64,000 nt of DNA from Cyprinodon diabolis. Its lineage: Eukaryota; Chordata; Actinopteri; Cyprinodontiformes; Cyprinodontidae. The stretch spans positions 28,955,337 to 29,019,336 of the forward strand of contig CM060069.1 in NCBI GenBank assembly GCA_030533445.1. The letters run 5' to 3'. The notes below the pieces were generated by a model, which made no database searches, had not been told where the DNA came from, and saw only the letters and a list, made by a program, of their open reading frames with translations. Shown here in pieces: positions 58,011 through 64,000 of this stretch; positions within the stretch are counted from its first letter, which is position 1, and every line of letters begins with the position of its first letter. The position numbers and the translations under genes are program-made.

Positions 58011-59614
58011 TGGGGCAAAAAAGTATTTAGTCAGCCACCAATAGTGCAAGTTCTCCCACTTAAAAAGATGAGAGAGGCCGGTAATTTTCATCATAGATAT
58101 ACCTCAACTATGAGAGACAAAATGAGAAAAAAAAATCCAGAAAATCACATTGTCTGATTTTTAAAGAATTTATTTGCAAAATATGGTGGAAAATAAGTAT
58201 TTGGTCAGTTACAACCAAGCAAGATTCCTGGCTCTCACAGACCTGTAACTTCTTCTGTAAGAGGCTCCTCTGTCCTCCACTCGTTACCTTCATTAATGGC
58301 ACCTGTTTGAACCCGTTATCAGTATAAAAGACACCTGTCCACAACCTCAAACAGTCACACTCTAAACTCCACCATGGCCAAAACTAGAGAGCTGTCAAAG
58401 GACACCCGAAACAAAATTATAGACCTGCACCAGGCTGGGAAGTCTGAATCTGCAATAGGTAAACAGCTTGGTGTGAAGAAATCAACTGTGGGATCAATTA
58501 TTAGAAAATGGAAAACATACAACACCACTGATAATCTTCCTCGATCTGGGGCTCCACGCAAGATCTCACCCCGTGGGGTCAAAATGATCACAAGAACGGT
58601 GAGTAAAAATCCCAGAACCACACGGGGGGGACCTAGTGAATGACCTGCAGAGAGCTGGGACCAAAGTAACAAAGGCTACCATCAGTAACACACTACGCTG
58701 CCAGGGACTCAAATCCTGCAGTGCCAGACGTGTCCCCCTGCTTAAGCCAGTACATGTCAAGGCCCGTCTCAAGTTTGCTAGAGAGCATTTGGATGAACCA
58801 GACGATGACTGGGAGAATATCTTATGGTCAGATGAAACCAAAATAGAACTTTTTGGTAAAAACTCTACTCGTCGTGTTTGGAGGAGAGAGAATGCTGAGT
58901 TGCATCCAAAGAACACCATACCTACAGTGAAGCATGGGGGTGGAAACATCATGCTTTGGGGCTGTTTTTCTGCTAAGGGACCAGGACGACTGATCCGTGT
59001 GAAGGAAAGAATGAATGGGGCCATGTATCGTCAAATTTTGAGTGAAAACCTCTTTCCATCAGCAAGGGCATTGAAGATGAAACGTGGCTGGGTCTTTAAG
59101 CATGACAATGATCCCAAACACACCGCCCGGGTAACGAAGGAGTGGCTTCGTAAGAAGCATTTCAAGGTCCTGGAGTGGCCTAGCCAGTCTCCAGATCTCA
59201 ACCCCATAGAAAATCTTTGGAGGGAGTTGAAAGTCCTTGTTGCCCAGCGACAGCCCCAGAACATCACTGCTCTAGAGGAGATCTGCATGAAGGAATGGGC
59301 CAAAATACCAGCAACAGTGTGTGAAAACCTTGTGAAGACTTACAGAAAACGTTTGATCTCTGTCATTGCCAACAAAGGGTATATAACAAAGTATTGAGAT
59401 GAACTTTTGTTATTGACCAAATACTTATTTTCCACCATATTTTGCAAATAAATTCTTTAAAAATCAGACAATGTGATTTTCTGGATTTTTTTTTTCTCCT
59501 TTTGTCTCTCATAGTTGAGGTATATCTATGATGAAAATTACCGGCCTCTCTCATCTTTTTAAGTGGGAGAACTTGCACTACCGGTGGCTGACTAAATACT
59601 TTTTTGCCCCACTG
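58008..59614 (+). mobile_element. Tc1 transposon, full length
   Basis: Begins CAGTGGGGCAAAAAAGTATT and ends with its complement, GCCCCACTG, flanked on both sides by TA (58006-58007 and 59615-59616). Inverted repeats span about 200 bp each (58008-58207 and 59414-59614) with only scattered differences. One transposase frame lies between, broken by a single apparent G insertion. At about 1.6 kb it has the usual Tc1 length. Because only one lesion is visible and the repeats are close to identical, it is probably a young copy. Confidence 0.95.
58374..59397 (+). pseudogene. Tc1 transposase with one frameshift
   Basis: Starts ATG 58374 ([16 protein letters not shown]) and ends TGA-type stop after KGYITKY at 59397. 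The first 80 or so residues form the paired helix-turn-helix DNA-binding region ([20 protein letters not shown], then [10 protein letters not shown]). In the run of seven G at 58624-58630 the frame changes, and the rest continues in the next frame from 58636. This fits one extra G. The second part has the DDE/RNase H-like catalytic core: [11 protein letters not shown] (D), HDNDPKHTA (D), NPIENLW (E), with 34 residues between the last two, the DD34E spacing of Tc1. The enzyme would cut and reinsert the element at TA sites. As it stands the protein would end early at TGA 58641-58643. Confidence 0.93.
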
Positions 59615-59616
59615 TA

Positions 59617-60872
59617 TATATATTCTGTCTTTGTTTTGATACACAGATTTATTTTTCTGTTGCATAGAAAATAATTTTTACTGACTGTTCTTTCAGCGTT
59701 TTTGACTATGGGTTTTATGATGTAAAGATAAGATTATTCCTGATCTTTAGAACAATGGGAGGTGATATAGAAGAGCCACCAGCAGATCCAAGAGCATGTC
59801 AGCTGTATCTCTTCATAATCTACCTTTTTAGTTTTATTTTGTGATGGGAACCTAAATTTGACAGTTTTAAAATGTCCTTGCATTTCTGTAGTATTTACCA
59901 CCTAGTATTTTTGGACCTGTAAGTCACTAAGGGAAAAACACTGAAGAACTTCTTATCAGAAAGTGTATAACATAGAATTTGCCTGAGATTTCTTTTTATG
60001 ATGCTATAAGATGCCATTGTTTTGTCAGCTTTGTAAGTTTAAATGATGTTCCTTGGATGTGAAGTTCCACGACTTAGAATATCATTGTGTTGTTTCTGTG
60101 GTAATGTATGATATTGAGGTATGTCATTATGGTATGATGGTATTAATACTTCAGATGTTCAGTTCAAAACATGAAATCAATGTTGTTTTTGTATTATACG
60201 GGATGCTAGAAAATTTAGGCATGTATTTTAGTTAGCTCCAATTTTAGGTTATTAAGAAATGTAAACATAATAGAAGACGAGATAAATAAACAATGATAAT
60301 TTTCAAATCAGAGCTTGTTGTTGCCTATACAATCATGGAGATCAATTGAGAATAGAATATTCGCTTAATTAATGGAATTTGTCTCTATCATGTTCTTAAT
60401 ACTGTAAAATTGACTAAGTTAACCGTTTGGATTTAGATTTGAGAAAATTTAAGTTTTGAATGTGGAAAGATGGTTTCTTATTATTATAAAATGTTCTAGC
60501 TCATAGTGAGAAGGAGAAAACAGTCCAAGCCAAATTTCTGCATTATTTTGTTAAGTAGTTTATTTGTTTCATTCAGAAACAAAAAAGTAAGAATATATGT
60601 ATTTGAAATCCAATTTAAAATGTGCCTTTCTTTATTGCGTTCCATTTATCTTTCTTTACTTTCTCCTTTTTGTCCTTCTATTTCCAACATATGCTCAATT
60701 TACTCCTCTGCTTCTGTTTCTACTTTGTTTGCCAGAACATCCTTAAGGCCACTCTTGTCAGACTTGAGGGAAAAGGATAGAAGTTGTCTATAATGTCATT
60801 CTCAATATTCATCTACTCACTGTCTACCCCATTCCCCAAAGTCTTACTTTTTAAATTATTGTGTTTGTTCTT
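59617..60872. other. AT-rich DNA, nothing recognised
   Basis: No supported gene or repeat. Confidence 0.5.
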
Positions 60873-61353
60873 TGTTAGGTTTAAACACCAAACACCTTAT
60901 TCAGCAACCTGCACAAAGAAAGACACAGAGAATTGAGTATAATTTACTTGCAAGGAGAGGGGATCAGAAACTGCATTCAGTTACAATCTCCAACCCACTC
61001 TGAAGCAGTCTCTGCTCTCCAAGCTTTTTATTTGGAACGCCCTGGTTACAATGTGGTTTCAACCTCTAAAGGGAAGGGGGGTCAACAGAAGCCAGTTGAA
61101 ACCATAACTTTCGTACAACATCATCAGATAAGGAAAGTTCCTCTCCACATCCGGTGTGTGCAACTCTGCGCAGCTCTCCGAGTTTCACAACATTAACCCA
61201 ACTTTGACCTCAACATCCTCCTGCACAAACTGACAGCAAAACATTAGTAATCATAGCAAGCAAAGTTCACTCTTTGTAATATAAGTAAGATAGAGATAAC
61301 AAATGTGTATAATATGATTAAAGTAGAATAACTTATGTACAATTAATCCAACA
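60873..61353 (-). repeat. 3' LTR of the endogenous retrovirus
   Basis: Read on the minus strand it starts TGTTGGATTAATTG just after the purine tract AGGAGGGAAA and ends CCTAACA, giving TG...CA ends over 481 bp. An AATAAA signal lies at plus 61027-61032. The other LTR is outside the window, so LTR age and target duplication cannot be checked. It shares no extended match with LTR families A or B. Confidence 0.75.
61027..61032 (-). terminator. Polyadenylation signal of the retroviral LTR
   Basis: Plus-strand TTTATT is AATAAA on the minus strand (in 'ccaaataaaaagctt'), about 150 bp before the LTR end. Confidence 0.65.
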
Positions 61354-61364
61354 TTTCCCTCCTG
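61354..61364 (-). promoter_or_regulatory. Polypurine tract
   Basis: CAGGAGGGAAA on the minus strand immediately precedes the LTR start, the normal primer site for plus-strand DNA synthesis. Confidence 0.75.
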
Positions 61365-61469
61365 TTTATTCACTTTAAGCTATTTATTTTATCATTTAAT
61401 AGTTACTTCTTTTCAAGATTTTCAACTATGAAATCATTTTTAGCTGTAAAGGGTACGCTCAAAGGTACT

Positions 61470-62950
61470 TTAAGCTGGTGGGTTATTGTCGTTGGGATTA
61501 GGATAAAGGTCAGGAAAGTGTAAAGAGGTTTCATCCTCTTTGCTGTCTTCATCATCCGATGGGTGTTCCTCAGTAGACATGAGGGCATACATTTCTGTTT
61601 TCATGGGTTGTATTGCTGTGGTAATTAGTCTATTTAGCAGCACTCTAATACATGGAATACAACAACATCCACATAAGGTCAGGATGGCGGCAAATACAGC
61701 TATAGACATTAAAATAGAAACTACCAATTGTTTGTATTTACCAAAAATGTCTCCAAATCCGTCCCACAATTTTGTGTCAACTCCAGAATGGTCTTTCATT
61801 TTGCTGTTAAGAGAGCGAAGGCCTTCAAGGGCCTTTGTGAGGCTGCCATCAGCAGCGGTGTTGTTGGGAATAAAGGTGCAACACTGATCTCCAAAAATAG
61901 AGCACACACCACCTTTTTCAGCTAACAACATGTCAACAGCAATACGGTTCTGGAAAGCCATCAGAGAGGTAGCTGACAATTGTTCATGAACAGCGGAGAA
62001 GCCTTGTTCTATTTTATTTCCCAGCCTCTGGACATTATAGTGGATGTAATTTATTCTGTCTACATTTTTGTTTATAGTGCACCACCAGCATAAGATAGAT
62101 TCAAATCCTGCAGTAACTTGATTCGCTAGTTTATACTCATCTGGATCACCTCTGGGTACCCCAATGCTGTCAATATAAGTAGGGTCATCTCCACTCCATG
62201 TGTTTTCAGATGCCCTCTTTCTTCTAGTATGCCCTGTGTGAGGTAAAATGCTGTTTACGGTCGTTAAAATTTCATCCATTGTGAGTGATGTAATAGAAAC
62301 AGGTAAAATTAAAGTGACCGCAGCACACAATCCAGTGGTGTTGTATGGAAGTCTGTCAAACAATCTGTCATCTGTTTTAAGCGGTCCATTAATATTTTGA
62401 ATTTTTATCTGTTCACCTTGGGCAGAAGTAAGAATCCCTTGTATCTCATCTCCTTCTTGTGTAATATTTGCGGGGCACAAATACAATGTCCAACATGGAT
62501 CAGTTCCAGCAGACCGCGCACATATAAATGAGGAAGAACAGCCTTCCTTCTCAAGGGGTTCTGCTGTGGAGTTTATCGTCATAGTGAAAACTTTGGAGTC
62601 ATGGTTAACAGTGAACCCTGATATTCTACTCATCCATTTCTTAGCTAAAGATGTCCATCCATATGATCCTTTCTTCCACTGTTCAGTGGTTCTAAAAACG
62701 TCTCCCCAACTCTTTTGAGTTCTTTGAACTACACAGGGATATAGGTAGAAATCATAACCTCGCTAGACTCCTGGGTCAATTTTGAATCTTTGCGAGAATG
62801 TTTGAAAAGGAATAGTCACTACACTGATTAGTCTAGTAGAGTTATAGCAGAGATAGACATCCTTTTACAAATAGCTGGATCATGAGGGCAACAAGAATCC
62901 TTGCCCTGAGTGAGAGCTAAAGACAAAACTAATATGAGTAGTCGCAACAT
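61470..62950 (-). pseudogene. env: Retroviral envelope gene (env), N-terminus broken, TM region open
   Basis: A signal-peptide-like start lies at 62950 (MLRLLILVLSLALTQG). That frame stops at TAA 62828-62830, a frame change follows, and the resumed frame has an in-frame TAG at 62763-62765. From there it is open to TAA 61470-61472; numbering from the Met at 62633, 387 residues. Visible features: furin-type RRKR (137-140), a CWWC motif (182-185), a heptad-like helix, the FQNRIAVDMLLAEKGG immunosuppressive-domain-like stretch, CSIFGDQCC (CX6CC, 244-252), a membrane span (about 303-320) followed by a Cys cluster, and a tail of about 55 residues with an acidic cluster. The protein would be the surface/transmembrane entry glycoprotein. 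Oddly, no clearly hydrophobic fusion peptide directly follows the cleavage site, and the CWWC lies on the TM side. The SU part before RRKR is short, so part of SU may be deleted. I do not see evidence of co-option. Confidence 0.85.
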
Positions 62951-63265
62951 TATCTAGGTTCAAACTTCAAAAAGTTTCCTATAGGTAATCTTTCACACAA
63001 TGGTCTACTTCCTATGACCTTTCGGCAGAGTTGTGGACAATCTTCACCAGTTTGAGACGGTTGTATACTAAAAATACAACCCCCTTTGTACGATGGACTT
63101 CCTCTGAAGGTCGGTGAAGGAGACCAAATGTGTATTCTATAACAGGTACCACAGTAGGATTACTAGAATGCTAAACACTATAGTAAGGTTCTACAGAATA
63201 ATTAGGAGAGTGATTTTATCCATTAATCATCTGATCTATCTATCACCTTTTTACAGTGTGACAAG
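62951..63265 (-). other. Region between integrase and env
   Basis: Short hydrophobic frames with stops (for example a segment around 63150-63210 that decodes to isoleucine/leucine-rich sequence). It could be the remains of an env leader or an upstream frame; not assignable. Confidence 0.3.
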
Positions 63266-63269
63266 TGGA

Positions 63270-63830
63270 TCCATGTGCTTCTTTCAGCTATTTTCAATGC
63301 AGTTGGAGTGGTCAACAAAACCTGATAGGGTCCTTCCCACTTAGGTGAATACCAATGTTTCTTCTTTGGTCTTTCTTAGTCTGTTTTTAACAGTACAATT
63401 TATTCATTCCACAAGTCCTGCACTCTGTGGATGATATCCACAATGATTTTTTTTAATCAATGTGGAAGGCTAATCCTATTTTGGACAATATTTAATTTAC
63501 AAAGTAAGAATCATTCTCACTATATATTCTCTCTGGAATGCCATATCTTGGTATTATATCTTTACAGAGTGCTTTTGCTACTGTAAGGGCATCAGGGTTT
63601 TTTATTGGAAATAGTTCAATCCATTTAAAAAACAAATCTATTATAACTAAACAGAATTTTTTACATTCGCTTGGATTTAGTTCAATAAAATCCATATGTA
63701 TGTGTTGAAAGGGGTAGTTTGGTTTTGGGAATTGTCCTCTTTTAGGCCTTAGGTTCCCCTGAGCATTGTACTTTGCACATATCAAGCATGCTCTACAAAA
63801 ATTTTTTGAATAAGCATTAAAACCATAGGT
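63270..63830 (-). pseudogene. pol: Retroviral integrase, broken (pol C-terminus)
   Basis: The minus frame 63492-63785, with sequence just before it, holds the second half of the zinc-binding domain (C-x2-C in CRACLICAKYN) and the core start HMDFIELNPSE with the first catalytic Asp. In the conserved S-D-N-G box the sequence reads SENDSYF, so the second catalytic Asp is replaced by Glu. The frame then stops. A shifted frame at about 63400-63445 reads YHPQSAGLVE, containing the catalytic Glu, then a stop. The C-terminal [16 protein letters not shown] segment follows at 63300-63350, closer than expected, so a deletion lies between. The enzyme would insert viral DNA into chromosomes; this copy cannot. 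Confidence 0.88.
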
Positions 63831-63849
63831 TGTATATGTTTAGTTTACC

Positions 63850-64000
63850 AATCTGTCCAGATAGTTACTTTTTTGTCTTTCATAAGTTTGCACGTTTCAG
63901 TAAGAGCAATCAGTTCTGCTGCTTGTGCAGAGTAATGTTGTGGTAAGGCTTCCGCTTTTAGCACAGCGGTATGTGTCACTACAGCATAACCAGTTCTCGT
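63850..64000 (-). pseudogene. pol: RNase H fragment of pol, window-edge partial
   Basis: From the window edge the minus strand reads RTGYAVVTH, then YSAQAAELIALTETCKLMKD and VTIWTDW, then a stop at about 63850. S-A-Q-x-A-E-L-x-A-L and T-D are conserved RNase H blocks. Only about 20 codons of unrelated text separate this from the integrase zinc motif, so the rest of RNase H and the first His pair of the integrase have been deleted. The upstream part lies outside the window. Confidence 0.8.

Larger units (their letters stand above)
60873..64000 (-). mobile_element. Endogenous retrovirus, 3' half (gammaretrovirus-like), continues past the window
   Basis: Minus-strand order from the window end: RNase H fragment (63850-64000), integrase (about 63270-63830), env (61470-62950), polypurine tract (61354-61364) and 3' LTR (60873-61353). 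The order pol-env-LTR and the motifs make this a retrovirus, not a Gypsy element. The pol part is broken by stops, frameshifts and at least one deletion, and env is damaged at its N-terminus. The 5' part (5' LTR, gag, protease, most of reverse transcriptase) lies outside. The integrase tail with its [16 protein letters not shown] block and the CX6CC-bearing TM place it in the gamma/epsilon-like group of fish retroviruses. Confidence 0.9.

Noticed and set aside
61470..62633. Domesticated fish env gene (such as percomORF) instead of a provirus
   Set aside because: RNase H, integrase, purine tract and LTR lie in order around it, so it is part of a provirus; no evidence for co-option was found.

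Overview
The window is eukaryotic nuclear DNA and almost certainly from a teleost fish. It is AT-rich, with long intergenic stretches and many microsatellites, and its mobile-element mix (Tc1, hAT, TTAA-type DNA elements, L2/Rex1-like LINEs, Ty3/Gypsy LTRs, a DIRS trace and a gammaretrovirus-like endogenous retrovirus) is typical of fish. The species cannot be fixed from this sequence. I see no bacterial operons, no tRNA or rRNA genes, no CRISPR array and no convincing host protein-coding gene. All well-supported coding sequence belongs to mobile elements.

Layout. 1-9 kb: mostly anonymous AT-rich DNA, a LINE 3' end (3.1-3.6 kb), a LINE-tail repeat (4.9-5.1 kb) and a solo LTR with a perfect 5-bp target duplication (6436-7344). 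9.3-10 kb: a small minisatellite abutting a TTAA-flanked DNA element. 13661-17710: a gag-only Ty3/Gypsy element whose pol position is filled by in-frame 36-bp and 39-bp tandem repeats; its 3' LTR is truncated. 18-21 kb: a TTAA element carrying a decayed THAP finger, then a large TTAA foldback element. 22.9-29.7 kb: LTR remnants, a LINE reverse transcriptase fragment, a second solo LTR of the 6.4-kb family with its target duplication (27599-28479) and more LINE debris. 30-36 kb: AT microsatellite, an unclassified GC-richer stretch, a short MITE, and a solo LTR of the Gypsy family with a target duplication (33984-34703). 37285-38268: a hAT element with an 8-bp target duplication and a BED finger reading frame. 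39119-39844: another solo Gypsy LTR with a target duplication, followed by a LINE reverse transcriptase remnant. 40.9-58 kb: sparse, with a DIRS recombinase trace, a perfect 16-bp palindrome, a decayed Tc1, diverged repeats and a third copy of the 6.4-kb LTR family. 58008-59614: a nearly complete Tc1 element with ~200-bp inverted repeats, broken by one apparent frameshift. 60873-64000: the 3' half of an endogenous retrovirus on the minus strand, entering from beyond the window end.

The most notable items are the gag-only Gypsy element, three different TTAA-flanked elements within 11 kb, a hairpin kept in three LTR copies, and the retroviral env frame, which stays open through the TM subunit although its neighbours pol and N-terminal env are broken. 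Identifications rest on reading motifs, terminal repeats and target duplications directly. Family names beyond that come from general knowledge and were not checked against a database.
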